From contig JALQPE010000031.1 in NCBI GenBank assembly GCA_030407315.1, positions 42,914-106,913 on the forward strand: DNA of 64,000 nt, given 5' to 3'. The DNA is from Asparagopsis taxiformis. Lineage: Eukaryota > Rhodophyta > Florideophyceae > Bonnemaisoniales > Bonnemaisoniaceae. Both the position numbers and the translations under genes were made by a program. Shown here in pieces: positions 46,096 to 57,795 of this stretch (the first letter of the stretch is position 1; each line of letters opens with the position of its first letter). The notes under the pieces are model-generated. The model was not told where the DNA came from. It worked only from the letters and a program-made list of their open reading frames with translations, and ran no database searches.

Positions 46096-46181
46096 CTTTT
46101 ACAATCAATCTCGCCGGCGAGTCTTCTAGTGGCAAATTGGAGCTAATCGTTTATTTTTTCAATTATAACTAGGGTGGTAAA

Positions 46182-46205
46182 AAGTGGCCTCATATGAGGC
46201 CACTT
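46182..46205. repeat. Perfect 24-bp palindrome
   Basis: AAGTGGCCTCAT followed by ATGAGGCCACTT, no spacer. It lies about 75 bp from the outer edge of copia-2. Confidence 0.9.
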
Positions 46206-46234
46206 GTCCGATAGACACTAGTGTATCATGGTTC

Positions 46235-46480
46235 CTACGATTCATCCGAAGCTGCCCCGGTGGTGAAACCACTTCTGTGCTCCGTTGACAGGAGTGGGAG
46301 CGGTCCGGAGCAGATAACAGTGGACTGGGACGCCGAACTGACGCAAGATTGGATGTACCCTCCTCGGCCGTGAAGTGAATTCATTGGTTCCTCTGTTTGC
46401 CCATTGCTGGCTCTATTCATACGTGGTAAAGCATCAACCGCCCCGGGTTTCCTCTCGCTAGAGTAACCGATTACACTCAT
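46235..46480 (-). pseudogene. Possible Ty3 RNase H end fragment
   Basis: The short frame has GYSSERKPGAVDALPRM, which resembles the end of Ty3 RNase H (usually G..N..ADALSR). No more of the element is readable nearby. Similarity is short, so this is tentative. Confidence 0.35.
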
Positions 46481-46538
46481 TCAAGGTGGTGGGATCAGTC
46501 ATGACGTCAACTCTCGGGGAACATAGTAGAAACGTGTG

Positions 46539-46575
46539 CTTTCAGCACAATACACCGCGTGTATTATGCTGAAAG
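46539..46575. repeat. Inverted repeat, 17-nt arms, one mismatch
   Basis: CTTTCAGCACAATACAC (46539-46555) and its complement with one change (46559-46575), spacer CGC. Confidence 0.9.
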
Positions 46576-47529
46576 AGGGTGCAACCGACCTGTTTTTCTA
46601 GCTGTGCATGGTTGGCCGAAAACATGATTGTTGCACCTCCTGTAGTGAAACGGTTTTGATGTCGTGACGAGGTCCTACTGCACTCTCTAGTCCTGAAAAT
46701 CCTCGAGGGTGGGTCATGGGACGGCCGGCGGTGGCGACCCACTCACAGTTCCGTGCGTCATGCCGCTGGCGCAGCGAGCGAAGTGGCTGTTATCCGCCGT
46801 TAAAATTCTAGTCGAACAATTGCACAACGGCAACCGAGGCCGCGCTGCGTGGAACTACCAATCGTGTGACTCGGTCCCTTTATCGCGGTACCCGAGTTGC
46901 CATCCTCAGACGACGCGGCGAGTGATCTACCCTCTTTGCTACATGATATGATTGGGTGCCACCTGGATATTGTGGCATGCAGGCCAGTTGCTCGCGCGAA
47001 ACTGTATGATTAGGGAGGCGATCTGAAGGATGGGGAGTGTCGGATCACCTTCCTCGTAATTGCCGTCATGCGTGTGTTGTTCGCGTGTTGACGGCAGCAA
47101 TCCAGGTGTTCATCGTGCCTTGACACATCGTCCATGGTATGACTGTACCGCTTCTGTGAAATGCTGAACGGGTGATCTACCTTCATACTTCGTTTCATTC
47201 CTACTTTATATTTCAAATGACTATTCTGATCCCCTTGTCGAAGGAGAAGGGGCGTTGTCGTTGTTTTCATATTCGTCAGCAAAGCATTGTTTTCCAACCA
47301 TTTTTGAAACAACAATGCACAATCTTGAAATGTAAGACTGCCCGCTTTCCTACTCGCGTACCTGTTCACTCATACATCATCGAACCATGTTCATTGTGTT
47401 TAGTGACATTTCTTACGTTTTCAAAGATATGCAGCACCCCTGGTAGCTCTAAAATCCTCTCTTTAAAAGCTGCACATCAATATTTTCTCTCTGTTGAAGC
47501 ATCCTGAGGGTGTCATCTTCACCATCGCC

Positions 47530-49564
47530 ATGTACTTTCTCTGTACACTCATTCTCATTTCTATTACAAGTCTTGCATTCTCTGCTGCACCACAACCATT
47601 CGACTGCTCTTCTCACATTGCCCAAGAGAAGTACGAGCGTCTCGGACAGGGCGGCAATTGCCTGTCCCTTCTGGAAAAAGAACCTGACTCATTTGAGATT
47701 TGCAAAACCAAAATATGCTATCTCTTCTTGCAAGAAGAACCCTTCATCAAATTGGACACAGCCGTATTTTCTGATGAACCGCTGGCAGAGGTTATGCAAA
47801 GGCCGTTCAAGTGCGGTAATTCGACTCGAAATGTACTCCATCCATCTCTTCACGGCATTGCCTTCGACGTCATTGATAACACACCTGCCAAGGATTTGTA
47901 CTGCGCTTGGGCTGGTCCAACAAGTGAATGCACATTCAACGCCCTCGTTGACTTTACAGAAATCATGGCAGAACAAAATTATATGTTTGCCATTACTGGC
48001 CTACTACTGGAAACAGAACAGCGTCGCTGTCATCACACACCGAGTGCCCCTCTCATAGACAACCGAATGATCATAGTTGGAGAGAACAACTTGGGAGACG
48101 CTCAGAACACTGGGCCATTTCAGCAACTGAGCCGCCCGTTCAAATGGGAAACATGGGCGATTCTTGGTGTAACGCTGTTGCTCTTCGCCTTGGTTGCTTT
48201 TGGTATTGCTCTCCGGTTTCAAATCTTTCGCGGGAGATCTCTTGTGACTGCTTTTTTCATATTGTTCGGTGACAATGATGAGGCTCTGGCCCATGAGAAT
48301 CGAATTCAAGAGGAAAAGCAAATGTCGTTTTGTAGCTCAAAACTACCAATCTCAACCGCTGCCAGCTTTAGTTCTTTCGTTTCCATGCAACGACCGTATC
48401 TCGTCTCCTATCTCGCGCCACAAATGCAACGTCGCGAAAGTACTGATTCTTCTCTTTCGCAACAAGAGAGCCGATCATTCACTACAAAGTATGGTTTGGC
48501 ATTGACGTTCTTCCGTGTGGGATTGTTCTCGTTTTTTGCAATATTCGCTCTGTTCTATGAGGTGGCTGTCGTTAACTTTCTGTTCCAGCAACAATCGCTT
48601 ATTCTTGCAAGAGATGTTCGCGTGTTAAGTCGATCAGAATTGGGATCCTACTCAATTCTGAGAGATTCTGCTTTAGAAGACATCTTCATCAATATAGGTT
48701 GGTGTCAAGCTTCTTTTCTTTTTGGTCGCTTTCTCTCTTCGATTCTAACATGCATTCCAAACTTTTTGCAACACCCTCTCTGCAGTGGATTCAACAGGGG
48801 CCAAGAATGTAGATCAGAATCCTCCTTGGCACCAATGTGATACCGCAGCAGGTTGCATCCGAGAAACAGCCGATCTGAGCAATGACGTTTCGTTCACTGT
48901 AACTTTTGAGGTTACTGGGAAATTTCTAATTGGCAGGGAATCCAATTGCAGTACGTTGAGGCTTTCCGTGTGCGGACCAGAAACCGATGAGAGAATCCAA
49001 GGGCAGCCACACTGACTTACCACTCACTTTCCGATTCCACATAACAGGTAGGTTGGCCGTTTATGACACACAAGATGTATTATACGCATTCAACGGCGGT
49101 TGGCTGTACAATAACGCATCCGACGAAGAAATGCGAAGAGAAGTGGACCGGGAAATCCTATTCCTTCGTACTCAAGGAGACGTATGTCATATTTGTCACA
49201 TTTATTGCCTTTCTCAACAGGATCTGAAACTGACAGCATAGGTGTGTCTGTGAAATTTTTGAAACAGATTGAGGGCTTTGTGGATACTGAAGTCCAGCTT
49301 GACCGCGAAAACCATTCCAGTAGCATTGACGCTTTGATCATCTTGGTTCCAGTTGGAATTTTTGTGTTGCCCCCGCTGCTGTTCTCTGTGCTTGTTCTCG
49401 TTCTCTGGAAGAAGGGCTTCCAAGAATCGAGTGCCACAAGTACACAAGAGGAAAGAAATACATACCAAATGAGAAATACGTACCAAGTGCCCCGGACACA
49501 GAAGAAGTTTAGTGATTTCTATGACGTTGATGAAGCAGGGGACAGTTTTCTGACGGATATCTGA
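47530..49564 (+). CDS. Membrane-protein family member B, four exons
   Basis: No known family is recognised. Exons are 47530-48697, 48786-48950, 49048-49167 (or 49181) and 49221-49564, giving about 598 residues. ATG 47530 opens a signal peptide (MYFLCTLILISITSLAFS). The ectodomain has eight cysteines (26, 44, 58, 63, 95, 125, 134, 167), all kept in A2. Membrane segments are at about 207-232, 323-351 and 521-546. A Ser/Gln-rich loop of 80 residues lies between the first two, and a charged tail follows the last. Introns 1 and 2 match A1 in place and phase. At intron 3 the A1-like donor (GAC/GTATGT) would throw exon 4 out of frame by one base; an upstream donor (C/GTACTC) keeps it open. The role is unknown; a surface protein is likely. 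Confidence 0.82.
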
Positions 49565-50011
49565 GAGTTGATGGTCATGATCGACCTGACCGACCGACAC
49601 AAACGGGAAGCTGGAGATAACATCCCGCGACACTTAGCTCATTGATCGTCCTATACATGATCTCGAATCTATTGAATTCATGCAACATGAGCTGCGGGGC
49701 ACATCGATATGGAATCGCATCACAGTTTCTTCCAAACCAATTTGTACAAGATTATCAAAACGTTTGAACTGTGCAGGATTCAGAGATGAGGTTCAGGCTC
49801 CTTGTTTGGATACCTTCACTGTCTGGGGTGGATACTGAGGACCAGCGACCCCAACGATTCCCTCATCATCTAGTAGAAGTTGACCGGTTACGAATAAGTT
49901 ATGTCCCATTTATTGAATTGAACTAAGTTAGTTTCCCCATGACTGTGATACTACCAAACCAGTCAGATACCCAGCCGAACATCCACCTTCCACTGCAACT
50001 CCTCCCCCAAA
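49565..50011. other. Intergenic stretch between two convergent genes
   Basis: It holds the 3' ends of gene B and the minus-strand zinc-finger gene. No feature is recognised. Confidence 0.5.
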
Positions 50012-51062
50012 TCAAACTTCCTTCCCCGCCTCTCCACAGTCCTTCCCATTCCCATCCCCACTATCACTCCCCTCCGCGTTCGCTCCCTCGTCACACACAT
50101 CATCACGTGACACGTCACCACCCTCTCGAGACTCGTCGCCTCCCAATTTTTCCTCCAAATTTGCTCCGCCCCCGTCACACGCGCGCCGCTCCCTGTGCAC
50201 CGCCCCAGCAGCTCCCGCGCAGTCCGCAGTCACAGCCGTAGCCACAGCAGTCTCACATGTATTCGACGCGGGCCTGGCCTTTTTGTGAACTGCATCATCC
50301 TGCGACTGACCGCCGCCACTCGCACTCTCACCCTTGCGCTTGCGGTGATTGATGAGATTGAGTCTGCGGCGGTCAGTGGTCCGGTTGTAGATTGCGCATT
50401 GTGCGCGCTCCGGGCACTCACCGCGACAGTGTGTGCACAACCACGAACCGGGAGCTGCACTCCGGGCTGCTTCGAGGTCCCATTCGTAGAATGCGAAGCA
50501 ATTTGTGCAAATGGACTTTCTGCACGCGCCGGATTGGAGGTTTCCGCAGGTGACATGGGGAGCGGCGGCACGCGGTTTGCGCGAGCAGATGTGGCAAAAT
50601 TTGCTCGGGGTGGGATTGGCGTAGGTTGGGGGCTTCCTAGCCTTTTTGACTTTCCCCTGCGCGTTTGACGGGGGAGGCACGATTGGAGCAGGGTGGGGCG
50701 GACTGGAGGGTGGGACTGAGGGAGGTCCGCTGCACCGCCACGGACAGCCCTGTTTCCGTGGCTATCTTGCGGTGCATTTTGGTCGCGGGAATTGTGCAGA
50801 CCAAGAAGCGGGAGAAGCTCACCGACAGAGTGATGGGCATGGAAGTGATCCATGGTCGGGAGGGAGGCTTCGCCAGTAATCCAGTGGTGGATATCGCTGG
50901 AGAGGGCGACAGCGTGAGGGAGGCGAGGGCGTGATCAGCGCAATCAACGTCCAGCTCCGGCTGATGAGGGAGGAGGTCGTGGGAATGGAGAATGGGGGAA
51001 AGCGGGGTGGGAGAAAGAATGGGTTTGGGGGAGGAGAATGGAGTGTTAGTTCCGCTCGGCAT
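50012..51062 (-). CDS. zf-4CXXC_R1 (CDCA7-type) zinc-finger protein, probable two exons
   Basis: The Cys-rich domain lies at about 50600-50390: CHICSRKP, CGNLQSG.CRKSICTNCF, W.CTHCRGECP..AQC. This is the four-CXXC pattern of the CDCA7/R1 family. CDCA7 proteins bind DNA and recruit the HELLS remodeler to keep DNA methylation. A basic KKARKPPTYANPTP precedes it, and a KKAR patch and acidic Gly/Asp-rich tail follow. The frame has no ATG near the domain. A frame from ATG 51062 (MPSGTNTPFSSPKP) could join it by an intron from about 50823 (TCG/GTGAGC) to 50750 (GAAACAG/GGC), phase 0. That exon join is inference; the domain itself is clear. Confidence 0.75.
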
Positions 51063-54000
51063 TGTGGTTGGTGGGAAAGAAGGCGGTGTTGAAGAGATTG
51101 GGGAATGCTGTGTTGGCTGAGAAGAGGAAAGTTGTGTTTGAGGTGAGTGTGTTTGTTCGCGGACATGGTTGCGAAGGAGGTTTTTATGGTGAGAAGCGGA
51201 GGATGTTCTTAGCGATTATGCAAGTAAATGAAATGATGTATGCGAGTGCGATTCTATTAGTCATTGTGTGTGTGCGCGTGCGTGAAGGAAGATGCTTGAC
51301 GGGTGGGTTCGGGATGAGGGACCATTGTCAGTGTTTGGAAATGGTGTTAATGAAGCGGATGGCAGGGACAAGGTACGGATGTGGTCAATTTGAAGTTGTT
51401 GTCGGTGGCAGTACTAGTGCTTGTGGTGTGCGTGTGTTGTTGGGGGATGATAATGGAGGGTTTGCTTCGTCAACTGTCGAGAAATAAGGGAATGGGAGGC
51501 AGGCAAGCGCGACTGCACAACATCATGAATGTGTCAAACTTGATAAATCAATTCACTTACAACAGCCAGTGCAATGCGGTCAGGCAGCGAGGTTGAAGTG
51601 GACCAGAACGACATACCCTAAGGGTACCCTACCCTCATTGTTCAGTTCAGTGTGCAGTGAATACAAAACACACAGGAGCAAGTTGGGGTCAGCCAGTCAC
51701 TCACCCGAGAACAATTCTCGATTCAACACACATCGATAACTTCCATTGGAGGAAGGATGGAAATTTTTACGATCGAGCAGACAGCGAAATGGGGATTGCG
51801 GAGTGCCGACCAAGTGTGGCCGATGTGGAAGTACATTGCATTGCATTGCATTGCATTGCATTGCGGCGGTCAAACATCCAGCGGGACCATAGTGAAGGTC
51901 GGGATTACGAAGATGAGGATGTGGACATTGAGGTCTGAAAGTATGGCGGACTATGGAGCGGTGTGGTTTCGAGGGAAGAGAGGATGACTAAACAATGACA
52001 GAGCAATGATGCTAGAAGACGAAAGAAGCCATTTGGATCAAGTGGGATGTTGGATGCGCAACAGTTTTCATATTGGACTGTGCATAGTGAATGAGCAGAT
52101 GGAAGCGGTGACGGCAGGGATGGCGGGGACGTAAGCATCGAAAGCGTAACGACAGACTGGTATTTACGTTGCTCCTGGCGGAATCTATCGCGATAGACAC
52201 TGGCGCAACAGCATCTGCAATATATCTGGGTAGATGAGAAGAGGGTGGCTTGGGTCGTTCATCATGCGTGGGAGGGATGGATGACGATAAGAGAGAGCTG
52301 GAGTAGTCGAAGTAGAATGGGTACGGGGCGACAGCAAGAAATGTGTGATTGAAACCGAGATTGTTTGTTTTTCCACAAATTAGGGCTACCAGATCGGGTG
52401 ATGCAACTTTATGAGCGGTGTGCCAGAGACTGGTGAATGACCATCGGTGATGGGTTTCTCAATCGCCAAGGAACGGTGCAGAATGTTACCGGGTGGAGAG
52501 GAATCATGGCTTGAGTGGGGAGTGCAGGCAGAACATGTCCCAATCATGAAATGTAGCGATATGTCGGCGATACTCGTGCGTAGCGGCCGATGGCGATGAG
52601 AGCGGGAGGAGAACAGGTGTAAAACAGATGCTGCTAGTCTGGCCATTTAGATCACATGAGATCTGGATACTACGGTTGGTGGATGCGGTTGACCCAGCCC
52701 ACTGATGAGGCATGTGCAAAGCTAGGTACCGACGTCATGGACCTCTCTCGAGATCCGATCGATCATCGTCGCTACTAACTACCTCTTAGCAGGAATTGCA
52801 ACATTCAGTACCACTTTTAGCATGTATACTCGAGTATCGCGACACTCCCTTCCAGCCTGCATAATACTCAAATTATCATGCAACTCTGCCATTCTGCACT
52901 GCCACAGCACTGGGCAGCGACGGAACATGCAATCGTACTACAATTTCCTCCTCCTAACCTAGTGTTTCGCCACATTTTCTCACCAATGCACAGACCTAAT
53001 TTCCTCATTCTCTTTGTTCCCCTCCTCAAAACTAATAATCACATGCCATGCAATTCCTCCTCTCGTCGCAATCAGCCTCCATCCAGTTCGCACATGCTCG
53101 ACCATTCAATACCAGAACACGCACACATATATATACTTATCAACAACAACACACACACCCTTCCCACTCACACCAACCACCCCCACATCAACAAAGCATT
53201 CCTACCCCACTGCCCATCACAACTTGTGATCCACAAACATGCCCATCCCAACTCTCCCGACCACATACTCAGCCCAAACAATGTGCTCTGTCTCACCCGC
53301 ACCTCCCCCTATCGAGAACCACGGCACAACTGTACAATCAACGTTGTTGCTCCATCCTGCCCAGCGTTCGCACACAGTACAGACCTTTCGCCTATTCCAC
53401 GAGCTCACGACGCCCATTGAGCCTCCGTCATTCAGTGACGTTTCAAACCTCACAACCCATCAAACACTGGTGACTGCCCCAGATGCTGTCTCATCTGCAC
53501 ACAGCGTCCGGACTGCAACACGAGCCTCTCGGAAGAGACGATGCAGTGCCATTGAATCGGACAGCGCCAGCGCCGACGCAAAGAATAACAGGCGCTGCAT
53601 CCGCCGAAAAGCAGGCTTCGTGGGCTGGAGATTTCGCAATGGCCATAGGTCTGTGTGCAACGCGCTGGTGAAATCTTCACTTTGGTCACGTCCTGGAATG
53701 GTTCGGGCGCGAGGTTGGATTGATGTCACGACGGAGATAGGGTGGCATGGTTCGCATCGCGTTATATCTTGTAGGCTTTGTGTGCCTCGGGCGGATGGGC
53801 TGAGTGAGAAGAGACTGTCCAGACGGGACTGGCAGTGGCGATGTATGGGGTGGGTGAGTGGGTGAAGAGGAGAGAGGAAATGTGAATAATGATTTATTTT
53901 TGGGGCATTGTGAATAGCTGTTGTTAGCATTAGTGGATACATGTTTGCAAGCAATTAAATTGAACAAATTGCAATTGGAAGAATCCAACTACGCGTCGAG

Positions 54001-55249
54001 AAGAGTACTGCAGCTCAGGGAGTATCCATCGACAGCGTCGGAGAAGCTGCCAAGTAATTTTGAGCGGAAGGGTAGCAGACAACAGTAAACTGCAACTATC
54101 GACCCAAGTTTCGACGTGGATCAAATCTGATGGGCGCTCCTGCGCAGCACAATCTTATCTGAGATTTGAATTCAAATTTCAAATTCTGGATTGTTGACGA
54201 AACACGTGTAAGAGGCAATTGCATCTCAATTCGCATTGATCTCAGATGCACGAGTCTGCATTGGTCGACAGCACAGTAACCTGCGTTTTCGTAGCACGGT
54301 CAAGTTTTTGCTTTACAACAAAATTTAAATCTACTAAATTTAATTGTGGATTTAATGGATTGTGTGAAGCTTGAGAGTCCGATGCCCTCTCTTGTTTATT
54401 GATCCGGCCTCGGAGCTATAAATATCGAAGGATTAGTTAATTGTCATTGCGGTGAGGAGACCGAGATTTGTCTTCACAGATTGGAAATGGCTAAAAACGG
54501 CAATACAAAATACAGTGCCGATAACGGCGAGGGCACAATCTACATCGATGTAAATGATGTATGTATGATACGCTCTTCCCCCATTAAATATGTCCATATT
54601 CATAGCTCTTCCTCTCTCCACCTGTCAGTACGAGGGGATTCCTCCAATGGGCCAAACAACACTCTATTGGCTAGAGAAAACGCCCACATGGTAGCCTTTC
54701 CTATCTTCGAAAGTATCCTCGTCGAGCCGGCGAGACATGATGGCAAGATGTAACGGCTTAGTGAAAGTGTCACGTTGAACGGACGGCGGTCAATGGGTCC
54801 CAGTGGTCCTGGCCGGCCCATTTACAAACCGACCGATTCCATTGATGTCCCAGACCTCGAATCCAAGAGACAGTGGCATCAGGCACTGTCTATAGTCGCA
54901 ATCTCGGCAGTCTCTCGAAACACTCAGGGGATTAGAAAGGAATTCGGGAAACACACACAGTAGAAGAAACTCACGCTGGAATGAGAGTGTGGGTACGCGG
55001 GTCGCAGGTACGAAAGGTAAGAGAAAGAAGACCATATTGTGATAATGTATCGCTGTTCACTTTCCTTTCTTGCGTTCGAAGAGGATATGAAGATGTGTAA
55101 AGAGCCGCTGACACACAGAATCCATTAATCTAACCTGTTCTTTACTTGGCTGAATATTGAAATGTCACAGAGACTATTGACCTTGTTAAAGTTTGATCCT
55201 CATTCAACTATTTCGCGTATTGAAACAGAACAGGTGACAGTACTCTACA
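51063..55249. other. Long stretch with no recognised gene
   Basis: Frames here (for example plus 53239-53865 and 54481-54753, minus 53460-53954) are low in complexity or overlap on both strands, with no known domain. Much of 51000-52000 is G-rich and 53000-53400 is C-rich on the plus strand, which makes long spurious frames. A short Cys cluster (CPRCCLIC.....C) near 53470-53515 on the plus strand is noted but not enough to call a gene. A cell-cycle or regulatory role cannot be inferred. Confidence 0.45.
51834..51865. repeat. Pentanucleotide microsatellite (ATTGC)n
   Basis: About six tandem copies of ATTGC between TACA and GGCGG. Confidence 0.9.
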
Positions 55250-57795
55250 ATGAATCCTCATATTCACGAGTCTGATTATATTAGAAGCTTCAAGAATAAG
55301 CTTCGAGAAATGGAGGTATGTGAAAAAGAAGGAGACGAAGAGCATGTGAACAGATACCTCATGCATCTTTTGTCTATCACGAGTAAGAAAGACATAGCTG
55401 GGGCTTGGATAAACCAAGCAGGAAGTAACAAAATGATGGACGGTCATATTTTACTCTCTGGATTGTCACAGTTTCGATTTGGAGAGAACGTGGTTGTGCT
55501 TGGTCCAAACACATCTCAACTGTTTTCTGCGCTCACTGCATGCCAGGTACAGGTTAAATTTCACATCAGGAAATTTTCTGATGAATGAACAGGACATAAT
55601 TAACCAGTAGCGAGTTGATGCGTGGATTGATAAGAGAAAAGGTATGAGCTTGATTTTCGCTGTTAACATCTCACAATCTCACTGGGGTGGGGTATACGCA
55701 ATTGGAAATGACAAAAACAAAGGGGGAAGATCTATTGGGGAGATAGCATGGCGTCCAGCCCGCCCTCGAATCTTCTATCCGTCGTGAAAGATTTCATGGA
55801 AGACTGTGATATTGAAGGGCGATGGGAAGTTCATAGCGAAAATTATATGACAGATATATTGAACTATAGAATCCAAACAGATGGGTTTCAGTTGCGGATT
55901 CTACTTCCTCTGCTCCCTTCGAAGATTTGCGGCCAGTCATGATCTTCCGAAAAGGACTTTTATGACAGCAGGAAGTGATATTTCGGAGGAAATTCGTGAG
56001 TTATGTACAAGAATACTTGTGGAGGCAATCATTGAACTGGGTAGAAACTTGGGAGCTAATATGGCAGTTACTGATGTTCAAGTATGTGAGTTTTTGGCTT
56101 CAAAGCTAGCCAGACACTGTATGCTTAGGTATGAGCACGGCAAAAACCCATGGAGTTCCGGAATTGCAGATGTGATCGAGATTGAAGATAGCAAAACAAA
56201 ACTGAAAAGAGCGAAAGAAGAGAAGAATAGAAGATGAATTGATGAAGGATGAATTTGTGGAGAATCGAAAGAAAAGAAAGGTTGATTCTAACAAGCCCCA
56301 AGAAGAAACAATAATGAATGCGATGTGAAGTCGAGCGATTCTCAGAAGACGGTAAGTCAATCTAATTTCGCGAAGATGCCGTTTGAAGAAATCACAGAAG
56401 ACGATGTTATAAGGAGAGCAAATCATAGACATAACGCAACTACTTCTCCTGTAGTTGATATGAATCTCAATTCCACTCACAATGTAGATGGTTTCAATGT
56501 CAGTCCTGATGTCCTTCATGCCGATTAAAATCCCAGAGATGATATGATCGGGACCGTTTGTAGAAAAATCTCAAACGCGGGCGGTAAAATTCATAACGAT
56601 GGTACCCTGCTGAAACATACAATGGCTGTGTACAGAGCTGAATCTGTCAATAATTCAGCTGAAATATCTCCTTCACAGAATGTTGCGATTCGGCACGGTA
56701 ACTGTTCCTTGAAACGATCCAATGTTCCACGTATTCTTTCGCACGGAGTAGTTCCTAATGGGCATAAATTGAAGGAAGTACTTCAGAAGAACCCATATCC
56801 CCCAGTGCCTCCCAACAATCATTTCGAGCGGAACAATCAGGAGATGACTATGAAGCAATGCAGGCACATGAACATAGCATTACCTCATAGTAGGCAAATT
56901 GACTCCGTGGCGTATACATTTCCCTCGATTAATGAACCATCATGCCATCGGCCTCATCCTATGTCAGTTTACAGTTCTCCGGGTACCTTACAACAGGGAG
57001 GAAATGGTGGAGAACGATCACAACCCAATTTATATCGCTTGATGAGTACAACGAAGCTCTCATTACCACAAAGTCCCTCCCCGTGACCCACTTAAAATCA
57101 AATTTGGTTAAAACGCACGAAGTATCGTCTTGAGTCAACAGGAAACGATCATTTGTGGGTCGCAGGACAGACCATGCATCCAAAAAAAATCGCTTGATCT
57201 GGAAAATCCCGGGACTGCTAATGTTATCTCCCCGAATAAGTTTTCTTCTCCTGGAATCGTTTGCGAAGATGTATGGAGGTCTATACCTCACGGTAATGGA
57301 CCTTTTCAAAGTCAATTTCCTAATGAACCTCAGCAACCACCAAACCAATCCCAATCTGGAACTGTCCCCATTCTTGGTCATTGCAATTCATCTTTCCGAT
57401 CATTTCTCCCTAATCCAATACAACTTGAATTGAACAAAGGAAGGAATGGGAATGATGCAGGGAATTCGGTTTCTCCTTCAGACATGGTCGCCAAAAGTAA
57501 GCACCTAAGCATTTGGAATGAAGCGAAAAGTCCAGCAGATGTGGACCTTCCAGCCTCCCCGAACAATTCTTCATTGCAAAGGAAGGAAGAACGAGCCTGG
57601 TACTCATTCTCTTCTGTTGATGGCATATATGCCAACGTTGGAATGAGTATAAGACAATTCGTAACTCATCTACTCGAACACGGCGAGATGTTTGGCGCTG
57701 TAACTTGTTTCGAAATGTCATCAGGTAGTTTCTTTTCTGTACGAATCCGAATGCGCTGTCTCGAGTACCATAGAGCATGTAAGTGCAAATGCACA
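55250..57795 (+). pseudogene. Ulp1-type (C48) cysteine protease gene, frame-broken and cut by Ty3-3
   Basis: Ulp1 enzymes remove SUMO or similar proteins from targets. ATG 55250 starts exon 1; a GT-AG intron 55547-55610 (64 nt, phase 0) leads to NISQSHWGG with the catalytic His (55680). The catalytic Asp (WGDS, near 55740) lies in another frame: a G5 run at 55722-55726 is one G short. The Gln/Cys part (QTD, then GFSCGFYF, Cys at 55893) returns after one extra base near 55885. Later parts, again shifting, carry an NLS-like KKRKV (near 56280), a TAA at 56526 and a long Ser/Asn/Pro-rich tail to 57750. The tail is cut by the Ty3-3 LTR. All four catalytic residues are present, so it is either a recent wreck or a gene with base-call errors. 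Host or transposon origin is open. Confidence 0.7.

Larger units (their letters stand above)
29782..46103 (+). mobile_element. Ty1/copia retrotransposon carrying two nested elements (copia-2)
   Basis: The target duplication ATCAA lies at 29777-29781 and 46104-46108. The 101-bp LTRs are 29782-29882 and 39874-39971 plus 46101-46103. Ty3-2 (33656-39165) is inserted in the RT/RNase H gene and copia-3 (39972-46095) in the 3' LTR, 3 bp from its end. Taking out both and one copy of each duplication rejoins the coding line and gives two 101-bp LTRs. The LTRs differ at about seven sites. Confidence 0.93.
46104..47529. other. Region between copia-2 and gene B, with Ty3 relic
   Basis: Apart from the relic and palindromes listed separately, no gene is recognised. 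The last 300 bp before gene B are AT-rich with TTTAAAAG near 47462 and pyrimidine-rich stretches, as expected of a promoter, but no motif is certain. Confidence 0.4.

Noticed and set aside
50195..50668. Plus-strand frame of 157 codons opposite the zinc finger
   Set aside because: It is the antisense of the Cys-rich domain, whose minus-strand pattern is clear.
51062..51487. Plus-strand frame of 141 codons opposite the zinc-finger gene start
   Set aside because: Val/Gly/Met-rich with no domain, and in a G-rich region where such frames arise by chance.
53239..53954. Overlapping frames on both strands of 160-210 codons
   Set aside because: No domain, no homologue in the window, composition-driven. 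The short Cys cluster near 53500 is in a third frame.
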